64,000 bases of DNA from Ruegeria discodermiae (GTDB taxonomy: Bacteria > Pseudomonadota > Alphaproteobacteria > Rhodobacterales > Rhodobacteraceae): the NCBI RefSeq assembly GCF_030758345.1, contig NZ_JAVAMO010000004.1:248001-312000 (forward strand), written 5' to 3'. How positions within the stretch are numbered: the stretch's first letter is position 1; each line of letters opens with the position of its first letter. Position numbers and translations under genes: made by a program. Below are positions 35,947 through 44,461 of the stretch, piece by piece. The notes under the pieces are model-generated. The model was given only the letters and a program-made list of their open reading frames with translations, was not told the origin of the DNA and ran no database searches.

Positions 35947-37144
35947 AGGCATCAGAATACAGCAGCTCCGCCCCCGGACAGAGCACTGCGATCTCATCGG
36001 CCACGAACTGCATCAGGCTGGACCCGCCCACCAGGATGACCCGCCCGATCCGGTCCGGCGTGACATCAGCATGTGCCAGCGTCCCGGACATGGCGGCGCG
36101 CAGAAGCGCGCGATTCTCCGCCAGAGCGGCGTCAAGCGCGTCGCGCGTGAGCGGTGCCGCAAGCCCCGGTTCGATGAACCCCATCTCGATCTGACCAGTG
36201 CCTGCACCGGAATTGGCCGCGATCTTGCCGCGCTCTACCGAAAAGGCCAGTTCATGGCCCAGTTCCATCTCAAGCACGGTGGCGAACCGCCCCAATCGGA
36301 CGGGATCAACGGCCAGCCGGGCCATATCGGCCACCGCGCGACGAGTCTCGCCAGTATAAAGGAACGGGATCTTTGCCCAGGTGGCCAGATCGACATAAGG
36401 CGCGCGGGGCACCGGCAGCAGGCCCGGCCCCATCTGCCGCCGCAACTGCCCGCCCAGACCAAGCTGCGGCATGGCATGGGCCATCGACACCGCATGGTCA
36501 AAATCCGTCCCGCCCAACCGAATCCCGTAGCTGGCCAGAATCTCGGGTCCCGCGCAGGTGCTGCGAAAGACCGAGAAATCCGAGGTGCCCCCGCCGATAT
36601 CGACCACCAGCCCGATCTCTTCCGCATCCCCCATCCGATGGCTGGCAAGGGCCGCCGCCTCGGGCTCGGCCAGAAAGGCGACCTCTTTAAACCCCGCGGC
36701 TAGGTAACAGGCGCGCAGATCCACCTCGGCCTGCGCATCCAGCGCCGGATCGTCAGAGTGGAAATGCACGGGCCGCCCCGACAATGCGTAGCGGAACCGC
36801 GCCCCGGTCGCTGCTTCGGCGCGCTGGCGCATCTCGGCCAGGAATTCGGTGATGATCCCCGACAGCGTCCGCCGCCGCCCGTTGATCAGGCGCTTTTCCT
36901 GCAGCAGGGGCAGGCCCAGCACGCTTTTCAACGCCCGCATATAGCGCCCCTCTTCGCCTGCGATCAACGCCTGCGCCGCCCGTGCACCGATCTGCATCGG
37001 GCTTTCGTCGGCAGGAAAGAACACGGCGGTGGGCAGCGTGTCTGCCCCTTGCTCGACCGGTATCCGCCGCACGCCCTGCTCTGTCACAATGGCGGCGGCG
37101 GAGTTGGATGTTCCGAAATCGATTGCCAGAATATCTGTCCGCAT
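35885..37144 (-). CDS. Hsp70 family protein, YegD-like
   Basis: A 419-residue actin-fold ATPase: DILAIDFGTSNSAAAIV is the phosphate 1 motif, EIGLVVDIGGGTSDFSVF phosphate 2, and RVILVGGSSLMQFVADEIA the adenosine motif. It ends after the nucleotide-binding domain, with no DnaK substrate-binding domain or EEVD tail, as in YegD and other atypical Hsp70s. Co-chaperone genes are absent nearby. It is divergent from the Mla-like operon (162-base gap), a pairing whose meaning is not established. Its 3' end overlaps the Lrp gene. Confidence 0.9.
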   Translation of the reverse strand: MRTDILAIDFGTSNSAAAIVTEQGVRRIPVEQGADTLPTAVFFPADESPMQIGARAAQALIAGEEGRYMRALKSVLGLPLLQEKRLINGRRRTLSGIITEFLAEMRQRAEAATGARFRYALSGRPVHFHSDDPALDAQAEVDLRACYLAAGFKEVAFLAEPEAAALASHRMGDAEEIGLVVDIGGGTSDFSVFRSTCAGPEILASYGIRLGGTDFDHAVSMAHAMPQLGLGGQLRRQMGPGLLPVPRAPYVDLATWAKIPFLYTGETRRAVADMARLAVDPVRLGRFATVLEMELGHELAFSVERGKIAANSGAGTGQIEMGFIEPGLAAPLTRDALDAALAENRALLRAAMSGTLAHADVTPDRIGRVILVGGSSLMQFVADEIAVLCPGAELLYSDAFTAVVDGLALAAYRDAGRFP

Positions 37145-37306
37145 GACGCCCTCCGATCAAAAAAGACGCCCCTGCTATCCAAGTTCGAAATCGGGCGCAA
37201 CCGGCCCTTCGCACACCCCCGCTCCAAGAGACGCAAAGAACACGTTTTTTCCCGCATTACGCGACGGCCTCTTTGCGCAGCGCACGTCCGCCGTTATGAC
37301 TTGGCC

Positions 37307-38431
37307 ATGGCAGAACCGTCACTGACGATCGAGCAGTCGTCAAACAGTGCAATGATCAGGATTCTGGGTGAGTTGCTTACCCGGCATGTGGGCGATGTGC
37401 AGACCGCATTCGACCGCGTGCCCACTGGCATGACCGACGTGGAACTGGACCTTGCCGGTGTCGAAAGCTTCGATACCGGTGGCGCCTGGCTGATCGCCAA
37501 TATGCAGCGCCGACTCGAAGCGGGCGGCGCAACGGTGCGCATCACCGGCGCCAAGCCCGCCCATGCCGCATTGCTGGACACCGTAGAACAGCACCTGCCC
37601 GAAAAACTCGAAGACGACGAGGACGCGCGCGGCTTCGTCCCCGCTCTGATCGCGCTGGGGAAATACACCGTTTCAGGCTGGCGCAGCTTTCTGTCGGCCC
37701 TCGCCTTCTTCGGCGAAACCCTTGTTGCGCTGGTCCTGACCCTGCTTCAGCCCTGGCGTCTGCGCCGGGCGGCGCTGTTCAGCCAGATGGAAAGCGCGGG
37801 GCTGAAGGCCGTGCCCATCGTCGCGCTCATGGGTTTCCTGATCGGCGTGGTTCTGGCCTTTCAGGGCGCGGCTCAGTTGAAACAATTCGGAGCCGAGGTG
37901 TTCGTGGTTGAATTGATCGCCATCTCGGTTCTGCGCGAGTTGGGCATCCTGCTGACGGCGATCATCGTGGCGGGTCGCTCGGGCTCAGCCTTTACCGCCT
38001 CGGTCGGCTCGATGAAGGTGCAGGAGGAAATCGACGCCATGCGCACCATCGGGTTGAACCCGATCGAGGCGCTGGTGGTTCCCCGCGTACTGGCGCTGAT
38101 CATCATGATGCCGATCCTGGGCTTCATCGCCAATATGGCCGGGCTGTTTGGCGGCGCGCTGATGAGCTGGATCGATCTGGGCGTGACACCGGGCATGTTC
38201 ATCACCCGGCTGAAGGAAACCACCGATGTCTGGAACCTGCTGATCGGCATGATCAAGGCCCCTTTCTTTGCCCTGATGATCGGGGTCGTGGCCTGCTGGC
38301 AGGCGATGCAGGTGCGCGGATCGGCTGAAAGCGTCGGCCAGCACACCACCGCATCGGTGGTGCAGTCGATCTTCATGGTGATCGCCATCGACGCCATGTT
38401 CTCGGTCTTCTTTTCCGAGTTGGGGGTGTGA
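37307..38431 (+). CDS. MlaE-family ABC permease with N-terminal STAS domain
   Basis: A 374-residue inner-membrane permease of the Mla/MCE lipid transport systems. Residues 1-90 form a STAS domain (VDVELDLAGVESFDTGGAWLIANMQ-like core), the role played by separate MlaB in Escherichia coli; here it is fused. Residues 115-370 contain the MlaE core: GFLIGVVLAFQGAAQLKQFGAE, ILLTAIIVAGRSGSAFTASVGSMKVQEEIDAM. It moves phospholipid between membranes with the ATPase MlaF and MCE protein MlaD encoded next. The ATG at 37307 was chosen for a complete STAS domain. It overlaps the next gene by one base. Confidence 0.93.
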   Translation: MAEPSLTIEQSSNSAMIRILGELLTRHVGDVQTAFDRVPTGMTDVELDLAGVESFDTGGAWLIANMQRRLEAGGATVRITGAKPAHAALLDTVEQHLPEKLEDDEDARGFVPALIALGKYTVSGWRSFLSALAFFGETLVALVLTLLQPWRLRRAALFSQMESAGLKAVPIVALMGFLIGVVLAFQGAAQLKQFGAEVFVVELIAISVLRELGILLTAIIVAGRSGSAFTASVGSMKVQEEIDAMRTIGLNPIEALVVPRVLALIIMMPILGFIANMAGLFGGALMSWIDLGVTPGMFITRLKETTDVWNLLIGMIKAPFFALMIGVVACWQAMQVRGSAESVGQHTTASVVQSIFMVIAIDAMFSVFFSELGV

Positions 38432-39237
38432 TGCAGATGCCAGTCCCCCAAACCGGCACGGCTGCCCGCGAAGCGGTAATCGAAGTGCGCGGGTTACGTA
38501 ATCAGTTCGGACCGCAGGTGGTGCATGACGACCTGAACCTCGATGTCTGGCGCGGCGAGGTGCTGGGCATTGTCGGTGGCTCAGGCACAGGCAAATCCGT
38601 GCTGCTGCGCACCATTGTGGGCCTTAACGCACCCGCAGCGGGTTCGATCAAGGTGCTGGGAGTGGATGTGGTCAACGGCACGGATGAAGATCGCCAGAGC
38701 GTCGAAAAGCGCTGGGGCGTGGCCTTTCAGGATGGCGCGCTGTTTTCTTCGCTCTCGGTGCTGCAGAATGTCGAAGCGCCGATGCGCGAACATCTCAAGC
38801 TCAGCGAACACCTGATGAGCGCGCTGGGGCAGCTGAAGATCAGCCTTGTGGGCCTGCAGCCACTGGCCTGCGGCAAGATGCCCTCCGAGCTTTCAGGCGG
38901 GATGCGCAAACGTGCGGCCTTGGCACGCGCGCTGGCGCTGGATCCCGAGATCGTGTTCCTAGACGAACCCACGGCCGGGCTCGACCCGATCGGGGCGGCG
39001 GCGTACGACGAGTTGATCGGCGAGTTGCAGCACGCGCTGGGGCTGACCGTTTTCATGGTGACCCATGATCTCGATAGTCTATACGCGATCTGTGACCGGG
39101 TGGCGGTTCTGGCGGAAAAACGCGTCTATGCCGAAGGCCCGATCGAGATGATGCCAGAGGTCGATCACCCCTGGATACAGGAATATTTCACCGGTCCCCG
39201 TGCCCGCGCGGCGCAGAACAAGACCAAGGAAAGATAG
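38431..39237 (+). CDS. MlaF-type ABC transporter ATP-binding protein
   Basis: A 268-residue ABC ATPase. Walker A is GGSGTGKS near residue 50, the signature LSGGMRKRAALARALALDPEIVFLDEPTAGLDP is joined to Walker B near 160-180, and the switch His is in VTHDLDS. It energises lipid transport by the MlaE-like permease. The ATG at 38431 shares a base with the permease stop (TGATG), indicating coupled translation; a GTG at 38428 is possible but less likely. The C-terminal tail (GPRARAAQNKTKER) is basic. Confidence 0.93.
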   Translation: MQMPVPQTGTAAREAVIEVRGLRNQFGPQVVHDDLNLDVWRGEVLGIVGGSGTGKSVLLRTIVGLNAPAAGSIKVLGVDVVNGTDEDRQSVEKRWGVAFQDGALFSSLSVLQNVEAPMREHLKLSEHLMSALGQLKISLVGLQPLACGKMPSELSGGMRKRAALARALALDPEIVFLDEPTAGLDPIGAAAYDELIGELQHALGLTVFMVTHDLDSLYAICDRVAVLAEKRVYAEGPIEMMPEVDHPWIQEYFTGPRARAAQNKTKER

Positions 39238-39244
39238 GCGTTCG

Positions 39245-40639
39245 ATGGAAACCAAAGCGAACTATCTGTTGATCGGGGCCTTCACACTGGCCGGTATTCT
39301 GGGCGCGTTCATCTTCGTGCTGTGGCTGGCCAAGGTGAATGTGGACAAGCAATATGACTATTACGACATCCTCTTTGACGATGTCTCGGGGCTCAGTACC
39401 GCCGGTGACGTGCGCTATAACGGCCTGCCGGTGGGACAGGTCACGGCGCTTTCGCTGGACGAGGACGACCCGTCCAAGGTGCGGGTCAAGATCCAGGTGG
39501 ATGCCGACACCCCGGTCAAGACCGACACCACCGCAACGCTTGAATCGCAAGGAGTTACCGGCGTCAGCTATATTGATCTGAGCGGCGGATCGGCCAATGC
39601 CGAGGCCCTGCCGCAGGACGGCGTGATCAAGAGCAAGCGCAGCGCCTTGCAAAGCATCTTTCAAGGCGCGCCAGAGCTGATGGACAATGCCATCGACCTG
39701 CTGGAGGAAATCAAGAAGCTGGTCGATCAGCCAAACCGCGAGGCAGTCACCAAGACGCTGGCCAATCTGGAAAGCGCTTCGGGGCGGCTCAACGATGTGC
39801 TGTCGGATGTTGAGGGGCTCTCGGGGGACATCCGCAAGACAGCGGGCGATATTTCGCAGTTTTCGGGACGGCTGGGGGAATTGTCCGATACCGCCGAAAG
39901 TACCCTGAAAACGGCGCAGGGCACGCTTGAGTCCATCAAGGACACATCGAACAACATTGACACGATCATCAAGGAAGACGGCAAGGCGATGGTCAGCGAA
40001 GCGCGCGAGACCATCGCAACCATCAACAACACCGTCAAAAACGACCTGCCCGGTCTGGTCGAGGATGTGCGCGGCGTCGTGAAAAACGCCAATACGGTGA
40101 TCGAAACCGTCGGTCTCGATGTCTCGCGCGTGGCCGACCGGATCGATGTGCTGTCCAGTGAGGGCAGTGTGGCACTGTCAGCCGCGACCGTGACCATCGA
40201 GAACGCGAACAAGACGCTGTCGGATATCTCCGGCGCGATGGATGCCGCCAAGACCACGCTCGATACCGCAGATCAGACCTTTAGCAAGGTGAACAAGGTG
40301 ATCGACGAGGATGTCGATGTTGTCGTCAGTGATGTCCGCAAGGCAGTTGGCGAGATCAGCACCACCGTGCAGACGGTCACCACCAATGTCGACCAGATCT
40401 CGCAAGAGGTTCTGAGCGCCTCAAAATCGGCCTCGGATCTGCTGGCCACGGTGGATGGCATCATTCAGGAGAACCGCGTGCAGGTCTCGGCCTTTCTGCG
40501 GGTTGGCCTGCCCCAGACCCAGCGCTTCATCGAAGAGGCGCGCCGTCTGGTGGTCAATCTCGAACGCCTGACCGACCGGTTCGAGAGCGACCCCGCCCGC
40601 TTCTTTTTCGGAACCCAAGGCTCGGAGTATCGTCGATGA
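39245..40639 (+). CDS. MlaD family protein (MCE domain)
   Basis: A 464-residue protein with one N-terminal membrane anchor (residues 8-28), an MCE domain at about 38-120 (LFDDVSGLSTAGDVRYNGLPVGQV), and a very long helical C-terminal part of some 300 residues rich in repeated heptad-like segments, forming a periplasmic needle or coiled coil. MCE proteins form hexameric tunnels for lipids. Escherichia coli MlaD is 183 residues, so this is of the longer, PqiB/LetB- or Mce-like kind. It begins 7 bases after the ATPase gene and overlaps the lipoprotein gene by four bases. Confidence 0.92.
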   Translation: METKANYLLIGAFTLAGILGAFIFVLWLAKVNVDKQYDYYDILFDDVSGLSTAGDVRYNGLPVGQVTALSLDEDDPSKVRVKIQVDADTPVKTDTTATLESQGVTGVSYIDLSGGSANAEALPQDGVIKSKRSALQSIFQGAPELMDNAIDLLEEIKKLVDQPNREAVTKTLANLESASGRLNDVLSDVEGLSGDIRKTAGDISQFSGRLGELSDTAESTLKTAQGTLESIKDTSNNIDTIIKEDGKAMVSEARETIATINNTVKNDLPGLVEDVRGVVKNANTVIETVGLDVSRVADRIDVLSSEGSVALSAATVTIENANKTLSDISGAMDAAKTTLDTADQTFSKVNKVIDEDVDVVVSDVRKAVGEISTTVQTVTTNVDQISQEVLSASKSASDLLATVDGIIQENRVQVSAFLRVGLPQTQRFIEEARRLVVNLERLTDRFESDPARFFFGTQGSEYRR

Positions 40640-41289
40640 CACGGCCCTTTGCCCTCGTCCTTCTTCTTGCAACCGCACTCAGCGGCTGCGCGGGCCTGAC
40701 CGGTCTGAGCCAGGCCACCCGGCCCAGTAATCTTTATGCGCTGACGCCCAAAAGCACTTTCAACAAGAACCTGCCACGGCTGAGCCAGCAGATCGTGGTC
40801 GAGGAACCCACCGCCACGGCGGCGGTGAATACCGACCGCATCGCCGTGCAGCCCAACGTGTTCGAGGTGCAATACCTGCCGCGCTCGCGCTGGGTCGACC
40901 GGGCGCCACTGATCATCCAGGCGCTGATGATCGAAAGCTACGAGAATACCGGCAAGGTCGCCGCTGTGGGTCGCTCTGCGGTCGGCTTGCGCTCGGACTA
41001 CAACGTCATCACGGACCTGCGAGAGTTTCAGGCCTTTCAGGTCTCCGACGAGCCAGGCGATGACACGCTGCGCGTCGTGGTGCGGCTCAACATCAAGCTT
41101 GTCGATGCCGACGAGGATAACATCATCGCATCGCGATCCTTCGAAGAGGTCGCGATCTCGGCCAATGACGACCCGCTGACGCTGGTCACCGCGTTCGATC
41201 AGGCGCTGGGGAACGCGATGAAGGATTCGGTGGAATGGAGCATCCGCACCATCCACTCCTATGCCCGCAACAATCCAAGTTCGTTCTAA
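40636..41289 (+). CDS. ABC-type transport auxiliary lipoprotein (PqiC-like)
   Basis: A 217-residue lipoprotein with signal MTRPFALVLLLATALSGC; Cys18 in the LSGC lipobox becomes the lipidated N-terminus, and the mature start AGLTG lacks an Asp at +2, so outer-membrane sorting is expected. The domain is the ABC-transport auxiliary (DUF330/PqiC-like) type. It probably receives lipid at the outer membrane from the MCE tunnel. It overlaps the MCE gene by ATGA and closes the four-gene operon. Confidence 0.9.
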   Translation: MTRPFALVLLLATALSGCAGLTGLSQATRPSNLYALTPKSTFNKNLPRLSQQIVVEEPTATAAVNTDRIAVQPNVFEVQYLPRSRWVDRAPLIIQALMIESYENTGKVAAVGRSAVGLRSDYNVITDLREFQAFQVSDEPGDDTLRVVVRLNIKLVDADEDNIIASRSFEEVAISANDDPLTLVTAFDQALGNAMKDSVEWSIRTIHSYARNNPSSF

Positions 41290-41449
41290 CGGTTCGCGCG
41301 CCTTCAGCTGCAATTACCCGGTTGAGCTGACAGCCATCTGCTTGGCCCGACTCAGTGATTGCGAACCTACGCAGCGCGGCATTTAGAGTGCCCGCGACGC
41401 CCGTCTCTTTTCATGTTGCGCTGAAAGGCGGGCAACCGATCACGCCGCG

Positions 41450-41478
41450 CCGCCGATTCCGGCCCGGCGGTTGTTTTT
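41450..41478 (+). terminator. Probable terminator of the Mla-like operon
   Basis: CCGCCG and CGGCGG pair around a nine-base loop, followed by TTGTTTTT. It lies 160 bases after the lipoprotein gene. Confidence 0.6.
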
Positions 41479-41496
41479 CGTTCCAACTGCCGGGTT

Positions 41497-41508
41497 TTTG
41501 TGCACAAA
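41497..41508. promoter_or_regulatory. Perfect 12-bp palindrome upstream of SLC13 gene
   Basis: TTTGTGCACAAA is a perfect palindrome in an AT-rich patch right after the terminator, about 170 bases before the transporter start. It suits a dimeric repressor operator; no regulator gene is adjacent. Confidence 0.4.
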
Positions 41509-41678
41509 TAAAACTCCAAGGGACAGCAATGCCAGACGCGCAGAACACAAGACCGCGGGGCCGAAGCCGGCCAGATGCAGGCGACCGCAGCCACCGCCTC
41601 CGATGACGCACCGCCGCGCGGGACATTTCGCCCGTGCCATTCACACAGACCATCCCACGCGCCGCGGAGACTACAGAT

Positions 41679-43562
41679 TTGGAACCACTAGCTTTTACTT
41701 TTGAGATGGGTGTCGTCACGGCGATGCTCGCATTTACGGTTTTTCTCTTTGTTTCCGAAATCATCCGCATCGACCTGGCCGCCATCCTGGTGCTGGTCCT
41801 GCTCGGCATCTTCAGCTACCTGCCGGGGCTCGACAATCTGGCCAACCCCGCGCACCTCTTTGACGGTTTTGCCTCCAACGCGGTGATCTCGATCATCGCG
41901 GTCATGATCGTGGGGGCCGGGCTGGACCGGACCGGGATCATGAACAAGGTCGCCGCCAAGATCCTGAAGCTGGGCGGCACGACCGAGGCACGCATCCTGC
42001 CCATCGTGTCGGGCACTGTGGGCTTCATTTCCAGCTTTTTGCAGAACGTGGGGGCGGCGGCCCTGTTCCTGCCGGTGGTCAGCCGCATCTCGGTCCGCTC
42101 GGGCATTCCGCTCAGCCGGTTGCTGATGCCGATGGGGTTCTGTGCCATTCTGGGCGGCACCATGACGATGGTCGGGTCTTCGCCGTTGATCCTGCTGAAT
42201 GATCTGATCCAGAGCGCCAATGCCAGCCTGCCTGAAGGCCAGAAGATGCAGCCTTTTGGTCTGTTTTCAGTCACCCCGATCGGGGCCGTGCTGATCCTGA
42301 CCGGCATCCTCTACTTCCTGCTGCTGGGCCGCTGGGTGCTGCCCGGTGGCGCTCAGGACAGTGAAGTGGCCTCGGCCCAGGGCACCTCGGAATACCTGCA
42401 GCGGGTCTATGGGCTGGATGCCAGTGTGTTCGAGGTCGAGGTCCCCAAGGACAGCCCGCTGGTTGGCCAGATTTTGGCCGATATCAACAATGAAAACAGC
42501 ATCTACATCATCTCAACCTTCTATCGCGGCAAGTCCTCGATGGTGCAGATCCTTACCGCCGAAATCGCTGCCCCCTGCCGCTTGGCGGTGATCGGACAGG
42601 GCGGCGACGTCAGGCGCTTTGCCGAGCGGTTCGGCCTAACCATACGGTCCGAGCTCGACATCTTCGCCGAAGAGTTCGCGCAGACCAATGCAGGGGTTGC
42701 CGAACTGGTCATCCCCCCCGATTCCAAGCTGATCGGCAAAAGCCCTCGCGATCTGCTGCTGCGCAAGACCTATGGGCTGAGCCTGCTGGCGATCCATCGT
42801 GGCGAAGACACGTTGAGCCACGTCAAGACCGAAGACCATGTCCCGACCCAGATCGGGCTGGTGCCGTTTCAGGCGGGGGACATGCTGGTGGGGCACACCC
42901 GCTGGGACAACCTGATGCGGCTAAAGCGCGATCCCGATTTCGTGGTGGTGACCGCCGATTTCCCGCAGGACGAGCTGCGCCCGCACAAGGTGGGCTGGGC
43001 GCTGTTCTTCTTCGCCATCTCGCTGTCATTGATCCTGTTCACCGATGTCCGCCTGTCGCTCTGCTTGCTGGTCGGCGCGGTGGGCATGATGTTAAGCCGG
43101 GTGCTGAGCATCGACGAGGCCTATCGCGCGGTGGGCTGGAATACGGTGTTCCTGCTGGCCAGCCTGATCCCGTTGGGTCATGCGGTGCAGAACACCGGCA
43201 CCGCCGCCTGGATCGCGCAACAGATCCTGCTGGTACTGGATGGCTGGCCGATCTGGGCACTGCAGGCGGGTGTGGCGCTGCTGGCGACGGTCTTTTCGCT
43301 GGTCATGTCCAATGTGGGCGCAACCGTGCTGCTGGTGCCTCTAGCAGTGTCCATCGCGGCGGCAGCGGGCGCGAATCCGGCGGTGTTTGCACTGACGGTG
43401 GCGATCTCGACCTCGAACTCCTTCATCATCCCCACCCATCAGGTCAACGCGCTGATCATGGGGCCTGCGGGTTACAAGGTGATGGATTTCGTCAAGAGCG
43501 GCGGCATCATGACGCTGCTCTTCTGGGTGGTGTCACTGCTAATGCTGAACCTGATCTTCTGA
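41679..43562 (+). CDS. SLC13/DASS-type permease with RCK_C domains
   Basis: A membrane protein of about 627 residues in two hydrophobic halves separated by a soluble insert. The insert (roughly residues 235-420) contains two TrkA-C/RCK_C domains (YGLDASVFEVEVPKDSPLVGQIL and AELVIPPDSKLIGKSPRDLLLRK), which usually bind a regulatory ligand. The halves have the SLC13/ArsB fold: SFLQNVGAAALFLPV and STSNSFIIPTHQVNALIMGPAGYK are the substrate loops. Such proteins carry sulfate, dicarboxylates or other anions with sodium. TTG 41679 has GGAG nine bases upstream; GTG 41634 and ATG 41706 are alternatives. Confidence 0.88.
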   Translation: MEPLAFTFEMGVVTAMLAFTVFLFVSEIIRIDLAAILVLVLLGIFSYLPGLDNLANPAHLFDGFASNAVISIIAVMIVGAGLDRTGIMNKVAAKILKLGGTTEARILPIVSGTVGFISSFLQNVGAAALFLPVVSRISVRSGIPLSRLLMPMGFCAILGGTMTMVGSSPLILLNDLIQSANASLPEGQKMQPFGLFSVTPIGAVLILTGILYFLLLGRWVLPGGAQDSEVASAQGTSEYLQRVYGLDASVFEVEVPKDSPLVGQILADINNENSIYIISTFYRGKSSMVQILTAEIAAPCRLAVIGQGGDVRRFAERFGLTIRSELDIFAEEFAQTNAGVAELVIPPDSKLIGKSPRDLLLRKTYGLSLLAIHRGEDTLSHVKTEDHVPTQIGLVPFQAGDMLVGHTRWDNLMRLKRDPDFVVVTADFPQDELRPHKVGWALFFFAISLSLILFTDVRLSLCLLVGAVGMMLSRVLSIDEAYRAVGWNTVFLLASLIPLGHAVQNTGTAAWIAQQILLVLDGWPIWALQAGVALLATVFSLVMSNVGATVLLVPLAVSIAAAAGANPAVFALTVAISTSNSFIIPTHQVNALIMGPAGYKVMDFVKSGGIMTLLFWVVSLLMLNLIF

Positions 43563-43565
43563 GAA

Positions 43566-43587
43566 GGCCGGGCGCGCAGGCCCGGCC
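43566..43587. terminator. GC-rich hairpin between convergent genes
   Basis: GGCCGGGC-GCGCAG-GCCCGGCC follows the SLC13 stop by three bases, before the convergent aminotransferase. No T-tract; role inferred from position. Confidence 0.6.
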
Positions 43588-43593
43588 AACCGC

Positions 43594-44451
43594 TCAGATC
43601 GCCGTCTTGCGGCTTTCGTCCAGATAGATCTCGCGCAGGCGCTTTGCGATCGGGCCCGGCGTGCCGTCGCCCAGTTGCACGCCGTCGATCTCAACCACCG
43701 GCATCACAAAGGCGCTGGCCGAGGTGGTGAAGGCCTCATCCGCCTCTTTTGCCTCGTCGATGGTGAACAGCCGTTCCTCGATCTGCATCTGCGCCTCTTC
43801 GGCCAGACGCAGCACCGCCTTGCGGGTGATGCCGTGCAGGATGTCATTTGAAAGCGGGCGGGTCACGATGGTGCCGTTCTTGATGAAATAGGCGTTGTTC
43901 GAGGTGCCCTCGGTCACATAGCCATCCTCGACCATCCAGGCATCATCGGCTCCGGCTTTCTTGGCCATCATCTTGCCCATGGACGGGTAGAGCAGTTGCA
44001 CCGTCTTGATGTCGCGACGCCCCCAGCGGATATCGTCGATCGAGATCACTTTGGCGCCCTTTTGGGATGCGGGGCTATTGGCCAGACCCGGCTTGTTCTG
44101 GGTGAACAGCACGATGCCCGGCTTGGTATCAGGGTCCGGGAACACAAAATCCCGATCCCCGTCAGAGCCGCGCGTGACCTGAAGATAGACCAGACCTTCG
44201 ACGATCCCGTTCTCTTCGACCAGCTTGCGGTGGATTTCCAGCAGCTCGTCCTTGGTGCAGGGCGCGGTCATGTCCAACTCGCGCAACGAACGTTCCAGCC
44301 GCACCGCGTGGCCGTCGAAATCGATCAGCTTGCCGTCCAGCACGCTGGTCACCTCATAGACCGCGTCGGCCATCAGGAAGCCGCGGTCAAAGATCGAGAT
44401 CTTGGCCTCGTCCTCGGGCAGGTATTCGCCATTTACGTAAACGGTGCGCAT
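43594..44451 (-). CDS. D-amino acid aminotransferase-type (class IV) enzyme
   Basis: A 285-residue fold-type IV pyridoxal-phosphate aminotransferase. The N-terminus TVYVNGEYLPEDEAKISIFDRGFLMADAVYEVT is typical of D-alanine/D-amino-acid transaminases; the cofactor lysine is Lys149 in RWGRRDIKTVQLL, and TEGTSNNAYFI contacts the phosphate. It would exchange amino groups between D-amino acids and 2-oxo acids. The ATG at 44451 has GGAGACAG in front. It is ten bases downstream of dgcA, at the end of the D-amino-acid operon. Branched-chain specificity is less likely but cannot be excluded. Confidence 0.88.
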   Translation of the reverse strand: MRTVYVNGEYLPEDEAKISIFDRGFLMADAVYEVTSVLDGKLIDFDGHAVRLERSLRELDMTAPCTKDELLEIHRKLVEENGIVEGLVYLQVTRGSDGDRDFVFPDPDTKPGIVLFTQNKPGLANSPASQKGAKVISIDDIRWGRRDIKTVQLLYPSMGKMMAKKAGADDAWMVEDGYVTEGTSNNAYFIKNGTIVTRPLSNDILHGITRKAVLRLAEEAQMQIEERLFTIDEAKEADEAFTTSASAFVMPVVEIDGVQLGDGTPGPIAKRLREIYLDESRKTAI

Positions 44452-44461
44452 GATCTGTCTC

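Larger units (their letters stand above)
41290..41678. other. Long leader region before SLC13 gene, with a possible 25-codon ORF
   Basis: This 389-base gap contains the mla-operon terminator and a palindrome listed separately. At 41529-41606 a 25-codon frame (MPDAQNTRPRGRSRPDAG and on, seven arginines) begins five bases after AAGGGA. It could be a leader peptide or chance; the only support is the ribosome site. Confidence 0.35.
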
